A stretch of 64,000 nt of DNA from VXPQ01 sp965248175 (GTDB lineage: Bacteria > Bacteroidota > Rhodothermia > Rhodothermales > VXPQ01). The translations under genes were made by a program, and so were the position numbers. Location: the NCBI GenBank assembly GCA_965248175.1, contig OZ252093.1:2790001-2854000 (forward strand), given 5' to 3'. Positions 43,628 to 53,027 of this stretch are shown here, piece by piece; position 1 is the stretch's first letter, and the number at the start of each line of letters is the position of its first letter. The notes under the pieces are model-generated. The model was not told where the DNA came from. It saw only the letters and a program-made list of their open reading frames with translations, and ran no database searches.

Positions 43628-44356
43628 GGACCGCAAGGACCTGAGGGGCCACAGGGACCGCAAGGACCTCCCGGGGTTTTGCCAACTTATATTACTATAA
43701 ATAGAGATGCTAATGAATCATTTGAACCGTCCGGCATCACAATAGATGACGATTATAATTTCCTTATAGCAACAAAACTTATAACAGGGTATGGGCTGGA
43801 CGATAGGGTATACATATATCCATATGCAAGAGTAGATTTTGTCAGCATCTTTTTTTTAACAGGCGTAGGAAACTTTAGAGGTTTAGATTGGCATAATGAT
43901 ATAGCATATGCTTTGGGGGACGATCCAGACGACGTTCATAGATATGATATGTCTACCAATACACAACTGACTGTATATAACATACCTGACCCATACGACG
44001 ATCCAAGAGGTATCGCTTTGTTATCAAACGGTAACGTATTGATAGTTGATGTGGTTTATAATAGATTGATGGAGTTTAATACAACAGGAACAATAATTGA
44101 TAGTGACGTACTACACATAAACAATAATAATGCGTCAGGTTTATCGGTAGATTCGAGTGGTAATAGATATGTTACAGATTCATCAGATGCTCTGATATAT
44201 AAATATAACAGTTCTAATGTATTCCAAAATACCATATCTTTACATTCAGAAAACACAAACCCACAAGGTATAAAAATTAAAGGCAACGTAATGCATGTAT
44301 TAGACACTACATCAGATACATTAACAGATAGGATTTATTTTTACCTACTACCATAA
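43628..44356 (+). pseudogene. AT-rich collagen-stem beta-propeller protein, 5' end lost to IS3 insertion
   Basis: An open frame continues straight from GPQGPEGPQGPQGPPG, five collagen-type G-X-Y triplets and a final Gly, into a propeller-like domain of about 225 residues. Repeats include SGITIDDDYNFLIATKL, RGIALLSNGNVLIVD, SGLSVDSSGNRYVTDS and QGIKIKGNVMHVLDT, matching the NHL/SMP-30 type. It ends at TAA 44356. The DNA is strikingly AT-rich compared with all its surroundings. The 5' part, presumably more collagen repeats and a secretion or fibre domain, is cut off where the IS3 right end sits. A TTG at 43679 could in theory start a shorter protein. Such proteins are seen on phage tail fibres and cell-surface filaments; the origin here is foreign. 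Confidence 0.75.
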
Positions 44357-44361
44357 ACGAA

Positions 44362-45415
44362 GGGAATTACCCGGAAAGGTTGACGACGCCCTGTTCGTTG
44401 CCTGCCACGAGCGTTCTGTATGGCAGGAGTTTCCCTGCCATTGCGTCTACTACACGGCCCATTTGCTCCAGCGTATCGAGATTTCTTATGCCTTGGCGAC
44501 CTGCGAAGTCCGCCACGTAGCGGTGAAGGTGCTTGACGCTCATCTTGTGATAAACGCCCTTGTGCGCCCGCTTCAGCGTAGCCCAGAAGGATTCGATGCC
44601 GTTCGTGTGCGCCTGTCCGCGCACATACTCGGCTGCGCTATGTTTCACCGTTTCGAGATCGTAGATATATCGCAAGCCGCTATAAGCCTTGCTGTCGTCG
44701 GTATAAACCGTAGCGCCGAACGCCGCACGGTCAAGCACGAAGTTTTGCAGGGTTTCGCTTGTCGTATCCTCTACGACCTCTGCCTTGATCTTGCCCGTGG
44801 CCCGGTCCTTCACGCCAACGATGGCCGTCTTGCCAACCGGCCCGCGTCCGGCGTGGAGTTTCCTCGATGCGTGCTTGTTCGCTTCCCTGCCGCCCACGTA
44901 GGTTTCGTCTACCTCGACAGGCCCGCCGAACAGGTTGTCGTCGTTCTCTTCGAATGCCTTGCGGATGCGCTGGAGCAGATGCCAGGCCGTATACTGACCG
45001 ATACCTATATCCCGATGCAGTTTCATGCTGGATATGCCCTTCAGGTTCGTCATATGCAGGTAAATGGCGTAAGCCCATTTGCGAAGCGGTAATTTCGACG
45101 CCTGCATAACGGTGCCGACCTTGACGGAAAAGTAGGAGCGGCAGTCGGTGCACCAGTAAGGCATCTTTGCATGAGACGCTTCGCACGTCCTTGTACTCTT
45201 GCAGCGCGGGCAATGGCGACCATCCGGCCAGATACGCGCCTCGAACCATTTGCGGGCCGCTTCCTCGTCAGGAAACATGTCGGCCAGTTGCATCAGGGTT
45301 ATGCCGTTGCGGTACGCTTTTCCAGGTGCTTTATACATGACCTGCTCCGTTTGTTCTAAATGATTGTAAGTTATGAACTTAAAGGGAAAATGTCAACCTT
45401 TGTCTGTAATTCCCA
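44362..45415 (-). mobile_element. IS1595-family insertion sequence
   Basis: 1,054 bp with imperfect 23-bp inverted repeats at 44362-44384 and 45393-45415, both reading inward GGGAATTAC and ending AAAGGTTGAC with four mismatches between. The flanks share AAACGAA (44355-44361 and 45416-45422), seven bases where the family normally makes eight. It contains one transposase gene and no passenger. It inserted directly behind the stop codon of the AT-rich propeller gene, so that frame is not disrupted. Confidence 0.9.
44367..45338 (-). CDS. IS1595-family transposase
   Basis: 323 residues, complete. Zinc-ribbon pairs CPRC and CTDC near residues 42-67, a helix-turn-helix-like stretch ISSMKLHRDIGIGQYTAWHLLQR, then the core VEVDETYVGG, YTDDSKAYSGL and HTNGIESFWATLKR. 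These match the transposase at 2275-3207 in order and in the last motif exactly, but the two proteins differ throughout, so these are distinct elements rather than copies. All key residues are visible. Confidence 0.95.
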   Translation of the reverse strand: MYKAPGKAYRNGITLMQLADMFPDEEAARKWFEARIWPDGRHCPRCKSTRTCEASHAKMPYWCTDCRSYFSVKVGTVMQASKLPLRKWAYAIYLHMTNLKGISSMKLHRDIGIGQYTAWHLLQRIRKAFEENDDNLFGGPVEVDETYVGGREANKHASRKLHAGRGPVGKTAIVGVKDRATGKIKAEVVEDTTSETLQNFVLDRAAFGATVYTDDSKAYSGLRYIYDLETVKHSAAEYVRGQAHTNGIESFWATLKRAHKGVYHKMSVKHLHRYVADFAGRQGIRNLDTLEQMGRVVDAMAGKLLPYRTLVAGNEQGVVNLSG

Positions 45416-45855
45416 AACGAAATACAAAAAAGAACGCAAAAGGATGTACCCAGCGTGTTAGAGAGACGGCCCGCAAGGGTCCGATGCAGACGCCCCGGAG
45501 CGTGGTTTGCAGGGGTTCCCTGCCCGATTCCGAATCGATTTGAGACACGACAGACAACGACATGGAAGGTCCGGCATTAGACGCACCCCCCGGCGGGTTT
45601 GTTCGACACCCCCGAAATCCCGGCTAACCGGCATCCGCCAGTAGCCCGGTCATCCGGCGCCGGAATGCACTGTGTTCCATCGAGCAGGGAATCCGGGCGA
45701 CCTGGTACGATTGCAAAACGCTTCGTTCGCGTGGTAATGTCAAGTAAAACGTGTGGGGCAAACGTCGTTGCGGAATTCGTGGTTCGGTATCGTATTTTGG
45801 GCATGCCATGTTTTCGGGGAGGGGTCTTTGCCGGGTGGCTAAAAAACCACAGGAA
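45416..45855. other. Non-coding stretch between IS1595 element and pyruvyl transferase gene
   Basis: 440 bp. The first 50 bp are AT-rich and probably belong to the same foreign segment as the propeller gene. 45466-45700 is the right copy of the long direct repeat. The last 150 bp should hold the promoter of the pyruvyl transferase gene. No gene is supported here. Confidence 0.55.
45466..45700. repeat. Long direct repeat, right copy (decayed)
   Basis: About 235 bp matching 42703-42961 in the same orientation. The position equivalent to the ybbR-like start codon has changed from ATG to ACG (minus strand), so this copy cannot start that gene. Together the two copies bracket the IS3 remnant, the AT-rich gene and the IS1595 element. 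Confidence 0.85.
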
Positions 45856-46803
45856 ATGAAACACGCTATTATCGCTTACCCGCATTCGAACAATCTGGGG
45901 GACTGTATCCAGTCGCTGGTGATCCCCATGCTTTTTGAGGGCCAGTTCGCGGAAGTCGACAGGGAAAGCCTGCACAGCTATCGCGGGGAACATCTGCACC
46001 TGGTTTGCAATGGGTGGTTTATGGAAAATCCGGATCATTGGCCCCCATCCGACGATATCACGCCTCTTTTTATTTCCTTCCACATCAATCCCCAGGCAAG
46101 AAAAAAACTTACAAACACCCGAAACATTGCCTATCTCAAAAAATACGAGCCTATCGGCTGCAGGGACCTTTACACCCGGAAGTTGCTTGAGAACCATGGG
46201 GTACGGTGCTATTTTTCGGGTTGCCTGACCCTGTGTTACCGAAGAGAAATGTTTCCGGAATTGCCGGACCGGCGCCATGGTGTGCTGCTTGTAGGCGCAC
46301 TGGACAGACTAAAACCTGCCCTCTATCCCGGTACGACCCTGTTTGCAAGACTGGTCCAACTTGTGAAGTACCCGCTACGGTACCTCAAATACAGGGCGGC
46401 CAGCCGAAGACTTGAACGAAAGCTCGGCGAGCTGGGTGCGCCAGTGCGAAGAATATCCCAGATTGCCGGAATGACGGATGTCAGGAATGGCGACACAAGG
46501 CAGCTGGCGCTGGAACTGATCAGGCAAATTGCATCTGCCGAGCTGGTCGTCACCTCGCGCATTCACACGGCGCTGCCGGCAACTGCCCTGCAAACGCCCG
46601 TGCTGTTTCTCACCGATGGACTGGGCCACATCAATCACAGAAGTCGCATTGAAGGTCTTGACAAGTATTTTCCGAGTTGCACAACCCGAGATCTCGATGC
46701 ACTAGACCTGACGGAAATCAGGCCACTGGAAAAGCACCTCGAATTGTCCGGCCGACTGATGGTCCAGCTGAAGAAAGCCCTGGACCTCCGTCTCAGGGTT
46801 TAA
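45856..46803 (+). CDS. Polysaccharide pyruvyl transferase family protein
   Basis: 315 residues from MKHAIIAYPHSNNLGDCIQ (ATG 45856); longer in-frame starts are unsupported. Family features: NLGDCIQSLVIPML at the N-terminus, PIGCRDLYTRKLLENHGV, FSGCLTLCYRR, AELVVTSRIHTALPATAL near residue 240 and a C-terminal helical segment. Enzymes of this family transfer pyruvate or act as related glycosyltransferase-like enzymes on surface polysaccharide. Next to wecB and glycosyltransferase genes, it supports a capsule/O-antigen role. It lies just outside the accessory island and may itself be acquired. Confidence 0.85.
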   Translation: MKHAIIAYPHSNNLGDCIQSLVIPMLFEGQFAEVDRESLHSYRGEHLHLVCNGWFMENPDHWPPSDDITPLFISFHINPQARKKLTNTRNIAYLKKYEPIGCRDLYTRKLLENHGVRCYFSGCLTLCYRREMFPELPDRRHGVLLVGALDRLKPALYPGTTLFARLVQLVKYPLRYLKYRAASRRLERKLGELGAPVRRISQIAGMTDVRNGDTRQLALELIRQIASAELVVTSRIHTALPATALQTPVLFLTDGLGHINHRSRIEGLDKYFPSCTTRDLDALDLTEIRPLEKHLELSGRLMVQLKKALDLRLRV

Positions 46804-46961
46804 GCGTTTGGACCGGAGCATACCGGATGGCAAGGTCCAGAACGCCCGACGCTCCAGCAGGAGGATATGCCGCCAGTTCTTCCTCAAGGATGGCTGCGCC
46901 CTTCGAAGCGTCGTAGCGAACCTGCACGTTCCGCCCCATCATGCGATATGTGCACATTCGC

Positions 46962-48074
46962 TCAGCGGACATGACGGGCGTCTCTTGTCAGTTCAGCTAA
47001 AATGGCCAGCAGGTTCTCCCGGCGGCGATCCCGGTGAAAAAGGCGCTCGATGCGCGCACGGGCTACCGTGCGTAACGTCGGATCCGCTGCGCGCAAGGCC
47101 GCTCGAACCGTCTCGCTGACGGCGGCAGCACGCGGCTCGTCCACCAGAAAACCGGCCTCGCCAATACAATCCGGAATGCCGAAGACCCGGCTACCTACCG
47201 GCACGCATCCGCACAACATAGCCTCGCACAACACGTTCGGCAAGCCCTCCGCTCTCGACAACTGCACATACACCGACATCTCGTGGTACTGCGCCGGTAA
47301 CTGCTCGCGCGGCACGGGCGGGATCATCTCGACGTTCGGGGGCGGATCATACCGTGCGGCGATCGCTTCCCGATTGCGTACGCCTACGACCCGGAAACGA
47401 ACGTCCGGCATGAGGCGGGCCGCGTCGAACAACAAATCGATCCCTTTGCGCAGAAACGTGCGCCCCTCGTCGATGAGCCCGACCGTTCCCACAACCGGAG
47501 CACGCTCGCCGGGCCCTGCCAGCCATACCTCCGGATCGTAGCCCGTGGGAACGACGCGGATAGCTGCGGGCGTATCCGGCGCAAGCATGCGAAAGCCGTA
47601 TTCCCGTTCTTCCGGCCCTTCCGAAAAACGGTTCTTCGACCGGACCAGCGACGACGATACGGGAAGCAGGGTATCCACCCGGCGAAACACCATGCGGGCA
47701 ATCCGCCGGCGCCAGCCGGTCAGCGCCACGCCGTACCCCAACGAAGGCAATGAGATGGCATCGAAGCCCCCCACAACCGCCAGCACGGGCTTGCGAAAAC
47801 AGCGGGCCGCCACGACCGGCAGCGCCAGGTGATAGTCGACGAACCAGCCATAGACAGCCACCGCCCCGGGAAGCTCCCGGAGCAGCCAGACCAGTTGTTT
47901 GCACAACAGCCCCGCAAATGCAAACAGCCCCGGCTTTTTCGCACCCCCGAACTCGAACGGCACCACCTCATACGCTTCTTCGAGCACGCGTATATCCTCT
48001 CGGACAAACGAGGCAGGACGGATATAAATGAAGAGTAATTTCGGCAGCATGACGTGCAACACAGGGTGCGGCAT
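46962..48074 (-). CDS. Glycosyltransferase (GT4 type)
   Basis: 370 residues from ATG 48074, which overlaps the wecB stop (TAATG); MLPKLLFIYIRPASF at 48050 is an alternative. GT-B fold: an N-terminal domain with GGAKKPGLFAF and AVYGWFVDYHLALPVV, and a C-terminal domain with GTVGLIDEGRTFLRKGIDLL, FRVVGVRN and the donor-binding SRAEGLPNVLCEAMLCGCVPVGS. This is the ExxxxxxxE-type motif region of GT4 enzymes. Probably adds a sugar to a lipid-linked surface polysaccharide. Acceptor and donor unknown. Confidence 0.9.
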   Translation of the reverse strand: MPHPVLHVMLPKLLFIYIRPASFVREDIRVLEEAYEVVPFEFGGAKKPGLFAFAGLLCKQLVWLLRELPGAVAVYGWFVDYHLALPVVAARCFRKPVLAVVGGFDAISLPSLGYGVALTGWRRRIARMVFRRVDTLLPVSSSLVRSKNRFSEGPEEREYGFRMLAPDTPAAIRVVPTGYDPEVWLAGPGERAPVVGTVGLIDEGRTFLRKGIDLLFDAARLMPDVRFRVVGVRNREAIAARYDPPPNVEMIPPVPREQLPAQYHEMSVYVQLSRAEGLPNVLCEAMLCGCVPVGSRVFGIPDCIGEAGFLVDEPRAAAVSETVRAALRAADPTLRTVARARIERLFHRDRRRENLLAILAELTRDARHVR

Positions 48075-49123
48075 TACCGGTTCGCAAGCAACGCGGCGAT
48101 ACGGGCGGCGGCGCCCGGTTCCCCGGCTTCGGGAGCGGGCGTCTCCGGACGCATCCGGGCGGCTTCCGCGATGCGGGCCGGGTCTGCGCCAGCCAGCCGG
48201 TTCCAGCCCCCCTCCAGCGTTTCCACCCACTCGGTTTCTTCGCGCAGGGTGATGCACGGCACGCCCAGCCATACGGATTCTTTTTGCAGCCCTCCCGAAT
48301 CGGTCAGCACAGCGCGGGCGCAACGCACCAGCGTGAGCATGCGCAGGTAGCTCAGGGGGTCTGTAATCTCCACATTCTCCGGTACGGCAATCCCGGAAAG
48401 ACGGGCTTGCGTCCTCGGATGCAGCGGGACCACGACAGGAGCATCCAGCCGTCCCAGCCCTTCGAAAATACCTGCCAGCCGTTCGGAATCGTCGGTGTTC
48501 CCCGCCCGATGCACCGTGGCGGCATAATACGCGCCAGGGCCATGCGTCGTTACGGACGACAGGGGCGCCCGCCGTCCGGCCGCCTCCGCAAAAAAGCGCG
48601 TTGCGTCCAGCATCACGTCGCCCGTCAGGTGTACGCCCTCCACGATTCCTTCGGCAGCAAGGTTACGGACCGACGTTTCCGTCGGACAACAGAGTACAGC
48701 GGCCAGCCGGTCGGTCACGACCCGGTTGATTTCCTCCGGCATGCGCCGGTTGAAGGAACGCAACCCGGCTTCGACATGAACCAGCGGAATACCCAGCTTG
48801 GCGGCAACCAGCGCGCCGGCCAGCGTACCGTTCGTATCGCCGTACACCATCAACCAATCGGGCAGCGGCCCCTGCATCAGCAGGGCTTCGAGGCGCATCA
48901 TCGTCTCGCCGGTCTGCACGGCGTGGGTACCGGACCCCGTTCCGAGGTTCGCATCAGGATCGGGCAGGCCCAGTTCCTCGAAAAAAACGGCGCTCATTTC
49001 CGGATCGTAATGCTGCCCGGTATGCACCAGCGTTTCCTGAATGCCAGCGTCCATGAGGGCGCGGCGCAGGGGAGCTGCCTTGACGAACTGGGGGCGAGCG
49101 CCGACGACGGTTACAATATGCAT
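48074..49123 (-). CDS. wecB: UDP-N-acetylglucosamine 2-epimerase (non-hydrolysing)
   Basis: 349 residues. MHIVTVVGARPQFVKAAPLRRAL is the typical start. It is followed by HTGQHYDPEMSAVFFEELGLP, YGDTNGTLAGALVAAKLGIPLVHVEAGLRSFNRRMPEEINRVVTDR, VLTDSGGLQKESVWLGVPCITLREETEWVET. These contain the Asp, Glu, Arg and His residues of the active site. It interconverts UDP-GlcNAc and UDP-ManNAc for surface polysaccharide. It is coupled to the downstream glycosyltransferase. Confidence 0.97.
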   Translation of the reverse strand: MHIVTVVGARPQFVKAAPLRRALMDAGIQETLVHTGQHYDPEMSAVFFEELGLPDPDANLGTGSGTHAVQTGETMMRLEALLMQGPLPDWLMVYGDTNGTLAGALVAAKLGIPLVHVEAGLRSFNRRMPEEINRVVTDRLAAVLCCPTETSVRNLAAEGIVEGVHLTGDVMLDATRFFAEAAGRRAPLSSVTTHGPGAYYAATVHRAGNTDDSERLAGIFEGLGRLDAPVVVPLHPRTQARLSGIAVPENVEITDPLSYLRMLTLVRCARAVLTDSGGLQKESVWLGVPCITLREETEWVETLEGGWNRLAGADPARIAEAARMRPETPAPEAGEPGAAARIAALLANR

Positions 49124-49156
49124 GGCAGGCGCGCTATGCGCAGAGAGTACGTTTAT

Positions 49157-50470
49157 CTATCGCCGGTCGGAAAGGCTGGAAAGCAATGCTGCGAGTTGCC
49201 GGGTCTGTTCCCGGCGGCTGTACCGGGCGATCCGGTCCGCAGGCGCTCCTTGTATGGGGGAACCCGCGCGCCATGCTTCGTAGTGCGTACGCAAAAAGGC
49301 GCGCACGCCATCCGCATCGTCGAAATCGAACATGCGCCCCGCGCCGGTTTCCTGCAAAATACGAGCGGCGTCTCCGTCCACAGGACCCAACGCCAGCACA
49401 GGGCGGCCCGATGCAAGGTATTCGTACAACTTGCCGGTCGGAATGCCCTCCGCTCCCTGCACCCGGTTGATACAAAGAAGCAGCAACGCGGCTTCACGCA
49501 TCCGGTCGATGGCTGCCCGGTGAGGAACATACGGAAACGTGTCGAGACGCACACCAGCGCAGGAGGCAGACGCGAAAGCAAGCACGGCGGGATCGACATG
49601 CCCCGTGAACCGGAGTTGCAAGGCGGGGCAATCCGACACCACCTCCGGATCGGATAGGGCCTTCCAGAGCGCCTCCGGATTTCGGGACCGGTTCATATTT
49701 CCCACATGGGCCACCACAAACGAATCGCCGGAAACAGTGTGAGAGGATGTGCCTTCCTCGAAATCGGCCGGATCGAAACCGTTTTCGATCACCTCCGGCG
49801 GCGCATACCCCCGCTGTACAAACCGGCGCTGCATGGACGCGCTCACGACGGCAAATCCGTCGGCGTTCCGCAGCACCCGTCGTTCAAGAAAGGCGTCAAG
49901 CGCTCGGGCAAGACCCGTCATCGGCAGTTCGGCCTGAAAATCGATCTCTGTCCAGGGGTCCCGGAAATCGACGAGCCAGGGCGTGCCGTGCGTACGCCGC
50001 AGCGCCAGCCCTGCAAAATGGGTAGAATGCGGCGGCCCCGTAGTAAGCACGGCATCGTATTTCTGTTTCATCAGCGCCCGGGCGCGCGTCGTGGCAAACG
50101 GGACCCAGCCGACCCGCGCATCCGGCAGGAACAGGTTGGCCCGGAGCCACCGCGCGAACCGGCGGCCGGGAGTCGTACCATCCTCCCCGGTAAACCCGAC
50201 CGATATAACCTCCTGTTTTTTCCGGCCAAGCAACCGGGCGTACAACGCATAGGGGTCCCATGCTCCGGTGCGTTCCACCAGCGTACCCTCCGGAATGTCC
50301 GCCACCGAATCCGGATCGGGATCGGGCCAGGAGGCGCTCTCCGGACGCACGGTAAGCACGGTAGGGCGCCATCCGAATTCGGGCAGGTATTTCACGAATT
50401 TCAGGCTGCGCTGCACACCCGGCCCGCCCGACGGAGGAAAATAGTATGTGACGAAGAGGAGCCGCTTCAT
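49157..50470 (-). CDS. Glycosyltransferase family 4 protein
   Basis: 437 residues, GT-B fold, starting MKRLLFVTYYFPPSGGPGVQR. Contains ARALMKQKYDAVLTTGPPHSTHFAGLAL, DFRDPWTEIDFQ, FVVAHVGNMNRSRNPEAL and a C-terminal donor site around GIPTGKLYEYLASGRPVLALG. This subfamily is common in polysaccharide clusters. It overlaps the YfhO gene stop by 4 bp upstream and is 33 bp from wecB, so all are probably one transcript. Confidence 0.9.
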   Translation of the reverse strand: MKRLLFVTYYFPPSGGPGVQRSLKFVKYLPEFGWRPTVLTVRPESASWPDPDPDSVADIPEGTLVERTGAWDPYALYARLLGRKKQEVISVGFTGEDGTTPGRRFARWLRANLFLPDARVGWVPFATTRARALMKQKYDAVLTTGPPHSTHFAGLALRRTHGTPWLVDFRDPWTEIDFQAELPMTGLARALDAFLERRVLRNADGFAVVSASMQRRFVQRGYAPPEVIENGFDPADFEEGTSSHTVSGDSFVVAHVGNMNRSRNPEALWKALSDPEVVSDCPALQLRFTGHVDPAVLAFASASCAGVRLDTFPYVPHRAAIDRMREAALLLLCINRVQGAEGIPTGKLYEYLASGRPVLALGPVDGDAARILQETGAGRMFDFDDADGVRAFLRTHYEAWRAGSPIQGAPADRIARYSRREQTRQLAALLSSLSDRR

Positions 50471-53016
50471 GCCCCTGATGCAGAGGAGCGAATCTGCCGG
50501 CGTCTGCGGCGCCAGCCCATCGCCAGCAACATAATAACGCCCCCATACACCAGCACCGTCGAACCGGCGCCTACCGCCACGCCAATACGATGCCGGGGCG
50601 GATCGAAGCGCAAGACCACCTCATGGACGCCCGCGGGAACCGGCACGCCGCGTAACAAATGATCGACCTGCAAAATGGAGGTCTCCTCGCCGCCGACCGT
50701 AGCCTCCCACCCGGCGGGGTAGAACACTTCACTGAGCACCAGCAACCGGGGAGCATCCGTCGCCACATCCAGCACGATTTCATGCGGCGACCAGGCCCGC
50801 ATGCGGACGTTCGCCGTACTTCCCGAATCGACAGGAACCGGATCCATGTCGAGCGGGTCGTACAGAAGAGCCGTTCGGCGAAGATCGAACGCCGGATCGC
50901 GCAGACGCGCCCATGCAGCGGGCGGATCGTTCGCCATCTCCACCTCGCCGACAAGCCAGGCCCGGGGCGGAACATCCATGTTTTCAAGCACCAAAAGACC
51001 GGTCTGTTCCCCCCGATAGACCGCATCCAGGCCGGGAAGCGGGGATGGGGAAATCACGTAGCGGACCCCGAGCAGATCCAGTGCGTTCTCGTTCGGCAAA
51101 CGTGTGGCCGGATCTGCATACAACTCGTCGATATAGTCCTGCGCCAGACGAAGTTTCGCACCGTGGTACCCGCCGACGGATTCGTAATGGTAGGATGGAC
51201 GGGCATGCTGAAACGGGGTCCCTGTTTCAAGCGAAAGCACGCGGAAGCGCCCCGGACCGCCGGCGTTTTCCTGCTGCCCGAGAATGTAATTGTCCACGTC
51301 GTACGTGGGTATCTGCTCCTCAATGGCGCTCGAACGAACCAGATCGTCCTTGTTGAAATACCGCCTGCCGACGCCCCACAAGTCCACCACCACGAGCAAA
51401 ACAAGGACGGCCTGCAACACCCATCGGGGCGCCTTACCCATCTGGAAAAGCAGAATCATGCCGCCTGCAAGCAGCAGAAAGAACAACGACCGCCGCATCT
51501 CGGACCGGAATGTATCTTCCCGGAGAGCGCGCTGCTCATCAATGTAGCCGCGCACGTAGGGCGCCAGACGCGGATCGTTCGGAGAAATGTCCGGCTGCTG
51601 CGCGAGCAGCGCCTGCGTTACCTGCGCTTCCTCGCCGGTGCGCTCGAAATCGTAGAAGGCGCCGGGCAACAGCATGAGCACAAGTAGCAGCCCGGAAACG
51701 CCCCCGAATATCCACCGGAACGTGCGACGGGCGGCAGGATCGCCGCCGGGGCCCGTATCCCTGCCCAATCCGCGCAGCCCGAACGCAGCCAGGAGCGCCA
51801 GCGCAAATGCGGTAAGCGCCAACCAACTCTCAGGCACGCGAAAGGCATTGAACAGGGGGAAATGCTCGTACATGAAGCGATTCAGCAACGCAAAATGAGA
51901 CCCCAGCGAAAACAGCGTGGCGAACAACGCCATGAGGGAAAGCACAAGCACGCCCCGATGTCTCCATTGCCTCACCGCAAACACCGCCAGCAACAACACG
52001 ATCGGACCCACATAGTGTGGCCCTGACGTAAACGGCTTCGGGCCCCAGTAGGTCGGACTGGCGCCCCCGTACGCATCTGCCGCAAGCAACGTAACCAGTT
52101 CCCCCCTGCCCTGGCTCCAGCCCATGGCATAGGCCCAGTCCAGGCCGGAGAGCGCCGCATCCACGGCCCCCCGGATGGTATACGTCTTGTACTCGAAATG
52201 GAGCAGATAGGGCTGCGCCACAAGCAGCAACCCCAGTACGCCGCCGAGCGCCAGCCAGGCGGTGGCCACGCCAAACGGCTTCCAGTCTTTCCGCATGCCG
52301 GCGTACACGGCCTCGACCACCCACCAGACACCCAGCAGAAACGCTACGTAATACGTGATCTGTACATGCCCGCCCCGCAAATTGACGCCCAGCGCTATCG
52401 CAAAAAGCAGGGCGGACAACAAGCCCGGGCGCCGGAGCGCCGAGACAAACGCCAGCACCAGCCAGGGCGCAAAGCACAGGGTGATGAACCGCGAATTGTG
52501 CCCTGCTATCAGAATGAACGTCATGTAGGTGGTCAGGCCGTACGCAGCAGCGGCCAGCACCCCGGCAAAGCGGTCCTTCGTCAAAAAGAAGGCAAGAAAA
52601 TAGGCGCCGAGCAGCAACACGAGAAAATGAGAAACCGGCCAGATCACTTTCCGGAGCAGCGCCGGAATATCGTCGAGTTGGGGCACCTTCTCGGCATAGG
52701 CGATCATGTATCCGGGCATGCCGCCGAAGGCGTTCGGGGCCCATAGTGCCTGCCGGCCTGTCTCCTCCTTGTAATCGAGCATGTACTCCGCCATGGCGCG
52801 CCACCGCACCGTATCATCCCCGATCAGGGATCGGTCCGAGAACACGGCGGGGGCGAAAAACCCGAATGCGATGACAAACAGCACGCCGATACACACGATG
52901 TGCCGGGTGCGCCCGTCGAGACGATCCCAGAGCCCCGTTTCGTTCCGGTTCCGGATGTTCGCGGAAGAGGAGCCTCGCGCCGGGGTGGTTTTTTTTCTGC
53001 CTCGTGCTCGGGCCAT
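50467..53016 (-). CDS. YfhO-family membrane protein
   Basis: 849 residues with about 12-14 membrane helices and a C-terminal extracytoplasmic domain (from about residue 560 to 810, with a final helix near 825). GT-C-like features occur in the first loop: DDTVRWRAMAEYMLDYKEETGRQALWAPNAFGGMPGYM. YfhO proteins are proposed to glycosylate lipoteichoic acids or other surface polymers. The Arg/Lys-rich N-terminus (RARGRKKTT) is cytoplasmic. First gene of the block with the two glycosyltransferases and wecB. Confidence 0.9.
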   Translation of the reverse strand: MARARGRKKTTPARGSSSANIRNRNETGLWDRLDGRTRHIVCIGVLFVIAFGFFAPAVFSDRSLIGDDTVRWRAMAEYMLDYKEETGRQALWAPNAFGGMPGYMIAYAEKVPQLDDIPALLRKVIWPVSHFLVLLLGAYFLAFFLTKDRFAGVLAAAAYGLTTYMTFILIAGHNSRFITLCFAPWLVLAFVSALRRPGLLSALLFAIALGVNLRGGHVQITYYVAFLLGVWWVVEAVYAGMRKDWKPFGVATAWLALGGVLGLLLVAQPYLLHFEYKTYTIRGAVDAALSGLDWAYAMGWSQGRGELVTLLAADAYGGASPTYWGPKPFTSGPHYVGPIVLLLAVFAVRQWRHRGVLVLSLMALFATLFSLGSHFALLNRFMYEHFPLFNAFRVPESWLALTAFALALLAAFGLRGLGRDTGPGGDPAARRTFRWIFGGVSGLLLVLMLLPGAFYDFERTGEEAQVTQALLAQQPDISPNDPRLAPYVRGYIDEQRALREDTFRSEMRRSLFFLLLAGGMILLFQMGKAPRWVLQAVLVLLVVVDLWGVGRRYFNKDDLVRSSAIEEQIPTYDVDNYILGQQENAGGPGRFRVLSLETGTPFQHARPSYHYESVGGYHGAKLRLAQDYIDELYADPATRLPNENALDLLGVRYVISPSPLPGLDAVYRGEQTGLLVLENMDVPPRAWLVGEVEMANDPPAAWARLRDPAFDLRRTALLYDPLDMDPVPVDSGSTANVRMRAWSPHEIVLDVATDAPRLLVLSEVFYPAGWEATVGGEETSILQVDHLLRGVPVPAGVHEVVLRFDPPRHRIGVAVGAGSTVLVYGGVIMLLAMGWRRRRRQIRSSASGA

Positions 53017-53027
53017 AGCCGGATACG

